Positions 1 through 8,093 of a DNA stretch of 64,000 nt are shown here, one piece after another. The first letter of the stretch is position 1. Each line of letters starts with the position of its first letter. The stretch is taken from positions 434,001 through 498,000 of the forward strand of contig NZ_JALPRS010000002.1 in assembly GCF_023630255.1 (NCBI RefSeq). Direction: 5' to 3'. This stretch comes from Pontibacter deserti. GTDB lineage: Bacteria > Bacteroidota > Bacteroidia > Cytophagales > Hymenobacteraceae. The translations under genes and the position numbers were made by a program. The notes under the pieces were generated by a model. The model searched no databases, had not been told where the DNA came from, and was given only the letters and a program-made list of their open reading frames with translations.

Positions 1-1452
1 CGTGCGGCTTCCGGAGCTGCTGCTCTTTACCTGATGCCACCCGAAAGCTGCAAAGTTTAAATTATACCAGCTTATTACCCCAGATACACTTGTCGATAAA
101 ATCTTATCATCTGTATTTTTAGGTAGTAACTTCAACTCGGTTTCTTTGTCGATGTAGGTGTCCTCATTCATTATTTTGTAATGAATTTCATCGTCATCAG
201 GATAAGCAATCACAACTTTGCCTTTCGGGTCATACGCAACTTCTACGGTTGGCTTTAGCTCATAGCTCTCCATGTCTTTTAGCGGAAAACTATTATCCCA
301 GAGTAATATTCCGTTTTTGTCGAATCCTAGTGCAATGGCTTGTGTACGACGGTACGTTTTAACATTATGGTTTAAGTAGCCATTTGAACCATAAGTGCGG
401 GTAAAGCCACCATTCTGAGATTCGGAAAAGTATATTTCGGCGCTCAGAATGTAGCCATTGTTTGTCGGGTAAATATCGTGCAGCAATACGCGATACTGTA
501 TGCCTGGTTCTTTACCTAATTCAAGACGGGTTTTTTCCCGTTCCCGGGTCCGTTCTTCCCGCTTCGGTTTCATGTACCTGAAAAAGTTCTTGAGCTGCAG
601 AAAACTATAGTAGCGCATGTCGTCAGGCTCAGCAGAAACTGGAGCAGTAAAAAAGCCTGTGGCATAGCGCAGGTTCCGGTTGGCGTAGTTGCCAATCAGT
701 AACCCGGATTCCGTGTTGCCTGGTGTTATCTCTGCTGCTAATGGCCTTTTATCCGACCTTGCATGTATAAAGTAATTTTTAAGGAGCTTCCCATCAGCAT
801 CGAAGAACTTTGTCTGTATCCGCGAAACTCTGCCGTTAGACTCTGACATGACCACACTTAATTGCTGCTGCGGAGCATGGGCAAGAATATCAGAAAAAGA
901 AGACTCAGCTCCATAAGTGGCAGGCAATGGTTTTACTTCTCCTGATTGCTCGTTGAGGTGCAGCAGTATAGGTGTGCTGTCTTTTTTTGAGCGGCAAACC
1001 ATAAAATAGTTATCACCGATTACCTTAAAAACATAAATGGAATCGATGGTACTGATGTTGTATTCATGTTTTGTAACAGCTCCAGTGTTCATGTCTAGTT
1101 TCACAAACTGGAAATCATCGTCGGTTTCGCCGCTAAGCGCAACATAAGTAAATGGCGAAGTATAATAATGATTCATATACTTGCTGAGCTGGTAAAGCTC
1201 AACTTTTTTACTCCACACTGACTGGAGCTGCGGGTTATACTTCGTGAATTCGTAAGTAGGAGGAGTGGACCAGTTACCCTCTGTTCTGGTAAGTACCAAA
1301 AGGCTGCTGTCGGGTGTGGCCATTACTTCCACATTGGTTTTATAGAAGTCGAGGTCCAGTTCTATGCGGGCAGGCTGGGCAGGTTCTTGTGCAAGCAGGG
1401 GCGTAACAGCAAGCACAAGTATAAATAAGGGCAGTAAGCATACTTTGTACAT
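1..1452 (-). CDS. Exported protein of unknown function, C-terminus cut by window edge
   Basis: An open frame runs on the minus strand from an ATG at 1450-1452 to the left edge without a stop, giving at least 484 residues. It begins with a hydrophobic signal peptide (MYKVCLLPLFILVLAVTPLL, then AQEPAQPA), so the product is exported to periplasm or outer membrane. The rest is rich in aromatic and polar beta-strand-like segments with phrases such as YNPQLQSVW and AIALGFDKNGILLWDN, which resemble repeat or propeller proteins, but I do not recognise a family. No membrane span is visible after the signal. A 13-bp stem hairpin (1493-1531) separates it from the EVE gene upstream on the same strand, so it is probably transcribed alone. 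The true 3' end lies outside the window. Confidence 0.8.
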   Translation of the reverse strand, partial: MYKVCLLPLFILVLAVTPLLAQEPAQPARIELDLDFYKTNVEVMATPDSSLLVLTRTEGNWSTPPTYEFTKYNPQLQSVWSKKVELYQLSKYMNHYYTSPFTYVALSGETDDDFQFVKLDMNTGAVTKHEYNISTIDSIYVFKVIGDNYFMVCRSKKDSTPILLHLNEQSGEVKPLPATYGAESSFSDILAHAPQQQLSVVMSESNGRVSRIQTKFFDADGKLLKNYFIHARSDKRPLAAEITPGNTESGLLIGNYANRNLRYATGFFTAPVSAEPDDMRYYSFLQLKNFFRYMKPKREERTREREKTRLELGKEPGIQYRVLLHDIYPTNNGYILSAEIYFSESQNGGFTRTYGSNGYLNHNVKTYRRTQAIALGFDKNGILLWDNSFPLKDMESYELKPTVEVAYDPKGKVVIAYPDDDEIHYKIMNEDTYIDKETELKLLPKNTDDKILSTSVSGVISWYNLNFAAFGWHQVKSSSSGSRT

Positions 1453-1492
1453 ATCGCTAAGTATAATATAGATTAGTACAGGGATAGTATAA

Positions 1493-1531
1493 ATTGGCGG
1501 CTAAAGCTTTGTACTTGTTTTAGCCGCCAAT
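1493..1531 (-). terminator. Intrinsic terminator after the EVE gene
   Basis: Perfect 13-bp inverted repeat (1493-1505 with 1519-1531, GGCGGCTAAA core), just past the stop of the EVE gene and before the next minus-strand start. The T-rich tail is short, so efficiency is uncertain. Confidence 0.55.
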
Positions 1532-1572
1532 CGTTGTTCTGCTGCCCGTAAATTTAAAGTATTGCCACTGAA

Positions 1573-1977
1573 TTAGTTGCCTAATGCTAGTAGCACATCA
1601 AATTCTTCGGCGGTAAGCGGCATAACTGACAGGCGCGACTGGCGCAACAGGGCAATATTCTCTAAGCGCTTGTCTTTTTTTATCTGCTCTAAAGTAACCG
1701 GGTCTTTAAAATCGCGGAACGGAACCAGGTCCACAGCCATCCAGCGTGGGTCGTCAGAAGTTGGGTCAGGGTAAGCGGCTTTGTCTACTTTGGCAATGCC
1801 AACTATAGCCTTCTCAGATACACTGTGGTAGAACAAAACCATTTCGCCGGGTTGCATTTGCTGCAGGTTGTTACGTGCTTGGTAATTCCTAACGCCATCC
1901 CAACAGATGCGCCCGTCTCTCACTAAGTCTGCCCACGAATACGTTTCAGGCTCCGATTTTACTAACCAGTAATGCAT
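1573..1977 (-). CDS. EVE domain-containing protein
   Basis: This 134-residue protein is essentially a single EVE domain, the PUA-like fold that binds modified bases in nucleic acids. The diagnostic stretch WDGVRNYQARNNL lies near residue 26, and the start MHYWLVKSEPETYSW is typical of the family, as is the total length. Related proteins in bacteria and eukaryotes (thymocyte nuclear protein 1) are soluble and thought to recognise modified cytosine in DNA or modified RNA; the ligand here is unknown. It sits alone between an AT-rich lipoprotein operon upstream and an exported-protein gene downstream, with a hairpin terminator at 1493-1531. No restriction or methylation genes are nearby, so a defence role is not supported by context. 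Confidence 0.93.
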   Translation of the reverse strand: MHYWLVKSEPETYSWADLVRDGRICWDGVRNYQARNNLQQMQPGEMVLFYHSVSEKAIVGIAKVDKAAYPDPTSDDPRWMAVDLVPFRDFKDPVTLEQIKKDKRLENIALLRQSRLSVMPLTAEEFDVLLALGN

Positions 1978-2013
1978 TTGATTTTTGTAAGTATAAAAGT
2001 ATGGTTGATTGAA

Positions 2014-2607
2014 TTATAGTTTATAGTCTTTAGGAATTACCCTATGATGCTTTTGAATGATATGTTCTTTTCCTTCCTCGAATTTAAGTAGATTAAAACT
2101 TTCTTTAATTTCAGGATGTACTTCTTTAATAATTCTCCAGATTTTCTGACTTTTCTCTTCGTCAGTAGATTGTAGAATATGATAATTGTACCAATATGTA
2201 GCTCGTATGAAAAAGAAACCAAGTTCTTTAGTCCAGTAATGTTCACTTCCAGCATCTATAGTCCCATCTTTAGTTGAATACTGGTATATAGAGTATGCTT
2301 TGTCATCAACTTTTATTGAATGCTTTTTAACAAACTTAAATACTCCTTTATGACCAACATATGGGAATATATTATTGGCTTGATCAGGAGCTTTAGGATC
2401 AAAAAAATAGTTAAGAGAGTCGAATGGGCTGAAGTATTTTATAACAATTGCACTATCCGTTTCGTGTTTTTCGATCTCTAATGGTATATAAGATACTTCC
2501 TGAAGATCAGTTCTTATAACCTGCCAGTAAAATTCAGACTCTTTCTTATCGCAGGCAAATAAAGCAACAAAGCTAAATGCAAAAAGTATAGCCCTGCATT
2601 TTCTCAC
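2014..2607 (-). CDS. Putative lipoprotein, unknown function
   Basis: A 197-residue product with a lipoprotein signal (FVALFACDKKES, Cys at residue 19), so it is likely anchored in a membrane from the periplasmic side. The mature part is aromatic-rich and I do not recognise a domain. The start is GTG at 2605-2607, overlapping the stop of the upstream 64-residue membrane gene as GTGA, which supports both the start and translational coupling. It is the last gene of a three-gene minus-strand unit (2800-3213, 2604-2798, 2014-2607). Its sequence is clearly more AT-rich than the neighbouring housekeeping genes, as with several other lipoprotein genes of this window. Confidence 0.75.
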   Translation of the reverse strand: MRKCRAILFAFSFVALFACDKKESEFYWQVIRTDLQEVSYIPLEIEKHETDSAIVIKYFSPFDSLNYFFDPKAPDQANNIFPYVGHKGVFKFVKKHSIKVDDKAYSIYQYSTKDGTIDAGSEHYWTKELGFFFIRATYWYNYHILQSTDEEKSQKIWRIIKEVHPEIKESFNLLKFEEGKEHIIQKHHRVIPKDYKL

Positions 2608-2798
2608 TTCTTCCGGTTCATAAAGTATAAACCTACTTCGCCCAGGAACATCACGATAAGTATACCATTCAGGAAGCCCCGCAGGAAATTGAAGAAATCG
2701 CCTTTAGGTTCGGCAACTATAAGTATAGCCAGCACTGCCAGTAGTGAGAACAAAATAATGGTACGGGTTCGGGCGCTAAGTTTTCGGTAACTGAACAT
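2604..2798 (-). CDS. Small two-span membrane protein
   Basis: A 64-residue product with a short basic N-terminus (SYRKLSARTRT) and two hydrophobic segments at about residues 14-28 and 36-58, ending FMNRKK. It is probably an inner-membrane hairpin. It starts one base after the stop of the lipoprotein gene at 2800-3213 and overlaps the next gene by four bases, so the three are an operon. I do not recognise a family. Confidence 0.7.
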   Translation of the reverse strand: MFSYRKLSARTRTIILFSLLAVLAILIVAEPKGDFFNFLRGFLNGILIVMFLGEVGLYFMNRKK

Positions 2799-2799
2799 G

Positions 2800-3213
2800 T
2801 TATTTAAGAGGGTCTCCGGTTACTTCTTCACGTTTCACTTTAAGCACCTCATTTTCCAGAGATACAATTTCTATCTGGTAACGCTGCTGCGGCTGACCTT
2901 CCGGTTTAATAGTTACCAGTATCTTGTCGTCGTCTAAAAACTGCCAGGTGCCCGGTTGTTCTTCCAGGCCATCGGCAGGGGCAATGGAGTAGTTCTTTAG
3001 AATGCCGCCTTTCTCCAGCATAAAGCCGGTTCTGCCACGCGACGGAGCAAAGTCGTAGGTGTTAGGGCGGTATGTGGTTATATCTCCCTGGTCTTCCTCA
3101 AAAGCATGTAGCCAAGTTTTGCCAATTAGTTGAGTTTCCAGTTTATTGGTTTTCTTACAGGTATTGGCCAGCAGCAGCAGGCACACCAGGCAAAGCAACG
3201 ATGCGTATCTCAT
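2800..3213 (-). CDS. Putative lipoprotein with lipocalin-like features
   Basis: A 137-residue exported protein: hydrophobic signal followed by a Cys at residue 19 (LLLLANTCKKTN), a plausible though not ideal lipobox. The mature part has the layout LIGKTWLHAFEED then GTWQFLDDDKILVTI, which resembles the small lipocalin-like or DUF4488/META-like beta-barrel lipoproteins common in Bacteroidota; that assignment is inference. It is the first gene of the minus-strand operon 3213 to 2014. Confidence 0.75.
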   Translation of the reverse strand: MRYASLLCLVCLLLLANTCKKTNKLETQLIGKTWLHAFEEDQGDITTYRPNTYDFAPSRGRTGFMLEKGGILKNYSIAPADGLEEQPGTWQFLDDDKILVTIKPEGQPQQRYQIEIVSLENEVLKVKREEVTGDPLK

Positions 3214-3319
3214 AAGTATAAGTTAGCTGCTAATTGCAGCATATTTTGTAAGCCAAGATAGGGATTTCTGCACTTATATAGAAGCACCTTAATATAAAGT
3301 ATGGTTCAAGTGGTTTTCC

Positions 3320-3327
3320 TATCTTTG
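3320..3327 (+). promoter_or_regulatory. Candidate -7 element for the PolX gene
   Basis: TATCTTTG fits the Bacteroidota -7 consensus TAnnTTTG and lies 19 bases before the GTG start. No clear TTG -33 partner is visible. Confidence 0.4.
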
Positions 3328-3346
3328 TAACTATACGATATAGGCC

Positions 3347-5056
3347 GTGGAAAATAAAAAAATCATACGACTGTTTAAGCTGGCTGCCGAGCTAATGGAG
3401 CTGCACGACGAGAACCCGTTTAAGATACGCTCTTACGTGAATGGCGCCGCCACTTTGGAATTAGTTGAAGAACCACTGGCAGGCATGAGCCAGGCCACGT
3501 TGGAAAGTATACAGGGTGTGGGCAAAGGCATTGCCGCCAAAATAATTGAGATAAACCAGACAGGTTCTTTTGCTGAACTGGATCAAATGCTGGCTGCCAC
3601 ACCTCCGGGCGTTGTAGAGATGCTGCGCATTAAAGGCATCGGTCCTAAAAAAGTGCGCACCATTTGGAAAGAACTGGGCACCGAAACCGTGGAAGAATTG
3701 CTGGATGCCTGCGAGCAAGACAAACTGAGCAAACTGAAAGGCTTTGGCACCAAAACCCAGGAAAACATAAAACAGGCGCTGCTCTTTACCCAGCAAAATC
3801 GTGGCAAACTACTGTATGCCGAAGCTGAACCAAGCGCTGAAGAACTGCTGCAAACTATAAAACAAGCCCTGCCAGATGCCAAAGTAGAAGTAGTAGGGGA
3901 CGTGCGCCGCCGCATGGAAATTGTGGAAAGCCTGCAGTTTGTAGTGGCTACTGATAAGTATAAAGATGCCTGTGAAAAGCTTAGCAAGATTGATGTGCTG
4001 GAACAGGATGTGCGTAACTCTGGTCCACGCATCTGGCGCGGCAACTATAGTTTAAATGGCCTGGCTGTTGAAATAAGATTGGTTGATGATGCCTGCTTTG
4101 CCAATGAAGTGGTGTTACGGTCTGCTTTAGAAGCACACTTAACTCAGGTTTTTGCTGCCGGTAAAACTATGCTGAATGTGTTGCGCGAAGAGAACCACAA
4201 AACCGAAGAGGATGTGTACCATGCAGCAGGTATGGCCTACGTAGTTCCGGAACTGCGTGAAGGAACCAACGAGCTGCAACTGGCCATGGACAATAAACTG
4301 CCTAAACTGCTCGAACTCTCCGACCTGAAAGGTATACTTCATAACCATAGCACTTATTCTGATGGCGCTCATACTTTAGAGCATATGGCCACTTTTTGCC
4401 GCGACATGGGTTACCAATATTTAGGTATTTCGGATCACAGTAAAACGGCATCGTATGCAGGTGGTTTGCGCGAAGGTGATGTGCTGCGCCAGCAAAAAGA
4501 GATAGATGAGCTGAACCAGAAACTGGCTCCGTTCAAAATTTTCAAAGGCATTGAATCGGATATTCTGACTGATGGCTCCTTAGATTATGAGGAAGACATC
4601 CTGAAAACCTTCGATTTTATAGTTGCCAGCATCCACAGTGTGCTGAACATGGATGAGAAAAAGGCCACACAACGCCTGATCACAGCTATAGAAAACCCAT
4701 ACACTACCATGCTTGGCCACCCGACCGGCAGGCTGTTGTTGCGCCGCGAAGGTTACCCGATAAACCATAAAATGGTGATAGACGCCTGCGCTGCCAACAA
4801 CGTCATCATCGAAATAAACGCTAACCCCTGGCGCCTAGACCTGGACTGGCGCCACGTACAATATGCCTTGGAACGCGGTGTAATGCTAAGCATAAACCCC
4901 GACGCACACCACACCAGCGGCTACGACGACATGAAATATGGCGTATTAGTTGGCCGAAAGGGCAGGCTTACCAAAGAAATGACCTTTAATGCCAAGCCGA
5001 TAGAAGAAGTGGAAGCTTATTTTAACAAGCGGAAGGCGGGTATAGTTGGTGGTTGA
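3347..5056 (+). CDS. polX: PolX-family protein: HhH, degenerate polymerase X core, PHP phosphoesterase
   Basis: 569 residues, the usual bacterial PolX length. Helix-hairpin-helix DNA-binding motifs are seen near residues 57 (GVGKGIAAKI), 97 (GIGPKKVRTIW) and 131 (GFGTKTQENI). The nucleotidyltransferase core starts near residue 184 with GDVRRRMEIVESLQFVV; the family usually has GSxRRxxE...DxD there, so the two metal-binding Asp appear replaced (ESLQ, residues 194-197). The third position also differs (VEIRLV for VDLRxV). The C-terminal PHP domain looks intact: HNHSTYSDG (about 332), SDHSKTASYAGGL, GIESDIL, ASIHS, GHPTGRLL (about 457), NANPW and NPDAHH (about 515). PHP domains of bacterial PolX give Mn-dependent 3'-5' exonuclease in repair. 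Expected here: structure-specific nuclease without polymerase activity (inference). GTG start. Confidence 0.9.
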   Translation: MENKKIIRLFKLAAELMELHDENPFKIRSYVNGAATLELVEEPLAGMSQATLESIQGVGKGIAAKIIEINQTGSFAELDQMLAATPPGVVEMLRIKGIGPKKVRTIWKELGTETVEELLDACEQDKLSKLKGFGTKTQENIKQALLFTQQNRGKLLYAEAEPSAEELLQTIKQALPDAKVEVVGDVRRRMEIVESLQFVVATDKYKDACEKLSKIDVLEQDVRNSGPRIWRGNYSLNGLAVEIRLVDDACFANEVVLRSALEAHLTQVFAAGKTMLNVLREENHKTEEDVYHAAGMAYVVPELREGTNELQLAMDNKLPKLLELSDLKGILHNHSTYSDGAHTLEHMATFCRDMGYQYLGISDHSKTASYAGGLREGDVLRQQKEIDELNQKLAPFKIFKGIESDILTDGSLDYEEDILKTFDFIVASIHSVLNMDEKKATQRLITAIENPYTTMLGHPTGRLLLRREGYPINHKMVIDACAANNVIIEINANPWRLDLDWRHVQYALERGVMLSINPDAHHTSGYDDMKYGVLVGRKGRLTKEMTFNAKPIEEVEAYFNKRKAGIVGG

Positions 5057-5078
5057 TAGTTATTAGTTATTAGTAAGA

Positions 5079-5148
5079 TGTCATTTCGAGTGTAGCGAGA
5101 AATCTAAGTAGAATTCCAGATAGATCTCTCACTTAGTTCGAGGTGACA
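5079..5148. repeat. Imperfect palindromic intergenic repeat (TGTCATTTCGAG family)
   Basis: The gap after the PolX gene holds TGTCATTTCGAG followed by GCGAGAAATCTA, and about 40 bases on TAGATCTCTC and TTCGAGGTGACA, an imperfect inverted copy. A half copy of the same word is at 20142-20170. This kind of sequence is a familiar dispersed palindrome in Bacteroidota gaps. Confidence 0.6.
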
Positions 5149-5236
5149 AAGTTTATACACTAAATTCGCTTCTGTCATTCTGGAAGAATCTTGTGTGAAG
5201 GGAGAGACAACTATAACTATAAAACTAAACCCTCTT

Positions 5237-5869
5237 ATGAAAGTCAAGCTCACCCTGTTCGCACTGCTAATGATATGCTTTAGCTGTACCAGTAATGCTC
5301 AGAAAAAAGAACCAAACCTGTTCAACTTTAAGAACTATAAAACTATAACAGGAGCACCAAAAACTGAAAAGGATTCAGCTATAGTTTTTGTCAACTATAT
5401 TCTTGATAATAACTATATGGAAGCAGAAAAGCTGTATCCGGACATGTTTAAGATTGATGTATCTCCTTACATGAACGAAGGCCCTGGCTATGAACCTTAT
5501 TTAGGTTATGCAGGAGAGTTTATAGTTGATTATACTACGTCATATTCTAACATGGCTTTAGCAGTCTTCTTAGAAAATAAATACAGAGCATATGATGGAG
5601 TATATGATATGCTTTTGAGAGGAAGTGTAAATATGGATTCAACTAATCTTGCTGCTATTTTTCTACTTGCTAAGTTACGATATGAAAATGGTATAACTGA
5701 TGATGCATATTTTCTGGTGCAGCATATGATTAATCAGGGACCTGAGAACAAAGAAGTTCAGAAAATCAATGCGTGGTTTAACAAGAACCATAAGCCTTTA
5801 AGTAATAATCTGCCGACATTGGAAAGATTTATGAAAGAAGAAGTGTTTTATCATGGTGATAGTCAGTAA
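5237..5869 (+). CDS. Putative lipoprotein, unknown function
   Basis: The ATG at 5237 gives 210 residues beginning MKVKLTLFALLMICFSCTSN, a compact lipoprotein signal with Cys at residue 17. An in-frame GTG at 5195 would place 14 polar residues before the signal, so I prefer 5237. The mature part has no recognised domain; alternating helices such as MALAVFLENKYRAYDG and AIFLLAKLRYENGITDDA suggest a TPR-like helical repeat (inference). The coding sequence is AT-rich compared with the PolX gene before it and the glycosyltransferase after it, which starts 27 bases downstream on the same strand. Confidence 0.75.
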   Translation: MKVKLTLFALLMICFSCTSNAQKKEPNLFNFKNYKTITGAPKTEKDSAIVFVNYILDNNYMEAEKLYPDMFKIDVSPYMNEGPGYEPYLGYAGEFIVDYTTSYSNMALAVFLENKYRAYDGVYDMLLRGSVNMDSTNLAAIFLLAKLRYENGITDDAYFLVQHMINQGPENKEVQKINAWFNKNHKPLSNNLPTLERFMKEEVFYHGDSQ

Positions 5870-5896
5870 CGATTATTACTTAACCAAACATCTCCA

Positions 5897-6883
5897 TTGC
5901 AAAAAGAGAAGCTTAAAATATTGATTATCCGGTTCAGTTCGATCGGGGATATAATTTATACTACACCGGTAGTCCGTTGCCTGAAGCAGCAGGTGCCGGG
6001 CGTGGAGATCCATTTCCTGACCAAGCCCGGTTTCAGGTTTATACTTGAAAACAACCCGTATGTTGATAAACTGCACCTGCTGCAGAACCACCTGAACGAT
6101 ACGATACAGGAGCTAAAAGCAGAGAAGTTTGATTATGTGATTGACCTGCACAACAGCCTGCGCTCGGTGCTGGTAAAGTATAAACTTGGTGTTAAATCCT
6201 CTACGTTCAAAAAGCAGCGCATCCGGAAAATACTGGCTCTCAAGTTTAAGCTGAATACAGTAAAGCCAACGCATTTAGTAGACCGCTACCTCGAAACAGT
6301 AAAGTTCTTAGGCGTAGTAAACGACCAGAAACCGGTTGATTATTTCCTGCCCGGCGACTATGATCTTAGTATACTTCTACCGGAAACGCACCAGCAGGAC
6401 TATGTAGCTTTTATTATTGGTGCGACGCATTTTACCAAGCGTATGCCAAACGAGCAGGTAGTTAGCATTTGCCAGTCCTTAGATAAGCCTGTTGTGTTGC
6501 TGGGCGGAAAAGATGTAGAAGAAAACGGTGCAATTATAGCGCAAGTTGCCGGCGAGAAAGTATACAATGCCTGCGGTAAACTGAATATGAACGAATCGGT
6601 GTACGTGGTAAAACAAGCTGCAAAAGTAATTGGTTTTGATACCGGACTAACGCACATTTCCGAAGCTTTTAACAAAGAACTGGTTACCATCTGGGGGAGT
6701 ACCGTGCCAGAACTACTGGGCGTACAGCCTTACCAGGTTACCAAACACTACGAAGCAGGAGTAGAGTTACCATGCCGCCCGTGTACTAAATTCGGAAGAT
6801 CAGAGTGCCCGCTTGGCCACTTTAAATGCATGCGCGATATAGACGAGAAAGCTATTGTAGATTTTGTGAACAGAGAAGTATAA
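5897..6883 (+). CDS. Glycosyltransferase family 9 (heptosyltransferase-like)
   Basis: 328 residues with the layout of GT9 enzymes that transfer ADP-heptose or related sugars to lipid A-core: N-terminal ILIIRFSSIGDIIYTTPVVR near residue 9, then VDLHNSLRS, and C-terminal VIGFDTGLTHISEAF followed by TIWGSTVPELLG and a Cys-containing CRPCTKFGRSECP segment common in this family. It would act at the cytoplasmic face of the inner membrane during LPS synthesis; donor and acceptor cannot be told from sequence. The start is TTG (5897), because no ATG lies upstream in frame close to the conserved N-terminus. A short hairpin with T-run follows at 6882-6905. Confidence 0.9.
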   Translation: MQKEKLKILIIRFSSIGDIIYTTPVVRCLKQQVPGVEIHFLTKPGFRFILENNPYVDKLHLLQNHLNDTIQELKAEKFDYVIDLHNSLRSVLVKYKLGVKSSTFKKQRIRKILALKFKLNTVKPTHLVDRYLETVKFLGVVNDQKPVDYFLPGDYDLSILLPETHQQDYVAFIIGATHFTKRMPNEQVVSICQSLDKPVVLLGGKDVEENGAIIAQVAGEKVYNACGKLNMNESVYVVKQAAKVIGFDTGLTHISEAFNKELVTIWGSTVPELLGVQPYQVTKHYEAGVELPCRPCTKFGRSECPLGHFKCMRDIDEKAIVDFVNREV

Positions 6884-6905
6884 TAAGGTAACGTCCTTAT
6901 TTTTT
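6882..6905 (+). terminator. Weak intrinsic terminator after the GT9 gene
   Basis: AATAAGG and CCTTATT form a 7-bp stem with a 6-base loop followed by a T-run; the stem begins at the stop codon. Confidence 0.45.
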
Positions 6906-6915
6906 ATACTTACTT

Positions 6916-7287
6916 TTATTCTTGTATTGTAATTTCATTACCAAAAATAATATTGTTTTCGGTTCTATAATATGCTGAGGCCGCCCAATAATTACCATTT
7001 AATAATTCGTTTGAAAGCCTTCCTTGAAAAGTTCCTAGTTTAGCAGTAGTACCGACAATAATAAACTTTATTGCGTTACGGTTACCATTTGCTCTTGGGA
7101 GACATACAAATCCATATTCTACAATAGGGTCTTTTTCAGGATTCAGTATTTCTCCTGTTACAATAGCCCCATCATTATCGTAGGCAATATTTATAGTTTT
7201 AATCATCAATGGTGACTCATCATTCTTCTTACAGCTAAGAAGCAATAAGCCTGATAAAATGAAGATTAATAAGTTTATCGATTTCAC
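6916..7287 (-). CDS. Putative lipoprotein, unknown function
   Basis: A 123-residue product with a clear lipoprotein signal (FILSGLLLLSCKKNDES, Cys at 19) and an acidic stretch right after the Cys. The body contains VTGEILNPEKDPIVEYGFV and ends NNIIFGNEITIQE, matching the feel of short fibronectin/Ig-like strands in Bacteroidota lipoproteins, but no family can be named. It is convergent with the GT9 gene and AT-rich. Upstream (7288-7422) is very AT-rich sequence that also serves the divergent gene at 7423. Confidence 0.7.
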   Translation of the reverse strand: MKSINLLIFILSGLLLLSCKKNDESPLMIKTINIAYDNDGAIVTGEILNPEKDPIVEYGFVCLPRANGNRNAIKFIIVGTTAKLGTFQGRLSNELLNGNYWAASAYYRTENNIIFGNEITIQE

Positions 7288-7422
7288 AGATTAAACCCTA
7301 AAGGATGACTAAAATAGCACGTTGGGATGAAGGTATTAATAAATATATAATTTTAAGATATAAAATAGTAAAAATATATAAGACAGAAAGTGTTTGTAAT
7401 TTTATAGACTCATATAATTAAT

Positions 7423-7830
7423 ATGTCTAAAAAGAACAACTGGCAGCAAACCGATACCCAATTTTTAGAAGCTATACTTTTAGCCACTAGCGGGGAAGGT
7501 GGCGCACTGTTACAGGAAGTGCTATTAATGGCTGATGCTGTAGACGGAACCGTTTTTGAGCTAAAAGAAGTGGAAGAAGCCCTGATAAAGCTTGTAGCGG
7601 CTAACGTGGTAACTATAGCTAAGAATAAAATTGGTCTTAATCCGGAATTCCTGCAGAAATACGAAGCCCTGACCTTGCAGGAAGGTCTGACTGAGAATGG
7701 CAATCTTCTGATGAACCTGCTGCAACAGCAAACTATAACTGAAGAAAGTATAAAGACTGCTAAAGATGTGGAGTTGAAGAAGTATAAACTCAAAAATTAT
7801 TACAAGCAGTACCAGGAGCAGTTTGGTTGA
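7423..7830 (+). CDS. Conserved-looking hypothetical protein
   Basis: 135 residues, soluble, no signal or membrane span. It is predicted to be mostly helical: an N-terminal half (WQQTDTQFLEAILLATSGEGG, then VFELKEVEEALIKLVAANVV and IAKNKIGLNPEF) that could be a winged-helix-like unit, and a basic Lys/Tyr/Gln-rich C-terminus (KKYKLKNYYKQYQEQFG). I do not recognise it. It is transcribed away from the lipoprotein gene at 6916 and is followed by a run of four hairpins (7848-7962). Confidence 0.65.
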   Translation: MSKKNNWQQTDTQFLEAILLATSGEGGALLQEVLLMADAVDGTVFELKEVEEALIKLVAANVVTIAKNKIGLNPEFLQKYEALTLQEGLTENGNLLMNLLQQQTITEESIKTAKDVELKKYKLKNYYKQYQEQFG

Positions 7831-7847
7831 TTTAGATTTTTGTGCTG

Positions 7848-7962
7848 TTTCGGACATCTGTGTCCGAAACTCATCTGCTGCGGACGTCCACGTCCGTGTT
7901 GTTTGTAATACGGGGATAAGGATGTCCCCAGCAGAGAACTTTCGGATAAGGAAGTCCGAAAG
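7848..7962. repeat. Cluster of four short hairpins with GGA...TCC cores
   Basis: Four separate perfect stems follow one another: 7848-7869 (9-bp stem, TCTG loop), 7881-7896 (6-bp stem, TCCA loop), 7912-7929 (5-bp stem, loop TAAGGATG) and 7939-7962 (8-bp stem, loop TAAGGAAG). All share GGA on the left and TCC on the right, and the last two share a nearly identical 8-base loop while their stems differ. They fill the gap between two convergent genes. Confidence 0.7.
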
Positions 7963-8021
7963 AGCAGCACTGACCTCACAGCGTCTTCCAGACCAGTGAG
8001 CGTCTCAGTCCCCTATAAAAC

Positions 8022-8050
8022 AAAAGCCGCTGAGATCATCAGCGGCTTTT
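8022..8050. terminator. Bidirectional terminator between 7423 gene and serS
   Basis: Perfect 12-bp stem (8022-8033 with 8039-8050, core GCCGCTGA), loop GATCA, with A-run on the left and T-run on the right. It can end transcription from both convergent genes. Confidence 0.8.
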
Positions 8051-8093
8051 GTGCTTCAGCGGAGAAATCTCCACATCTTCAAATCTCCAAATT

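Noticed and set aside
3461-4372. Open frames of 77-153 codons on the minus strand inside the PolX gene
   Set aside because: They lie fully inside a gene with clear family motifs and translate to low-complexity, non-family sequence; typical shadow frames.
7848-7962. CRISPR array
   Set aside because: The four units are hairpins of different sequence and irregular spacing, without constant repeats and unique spacers; no cas genes are present in the window.
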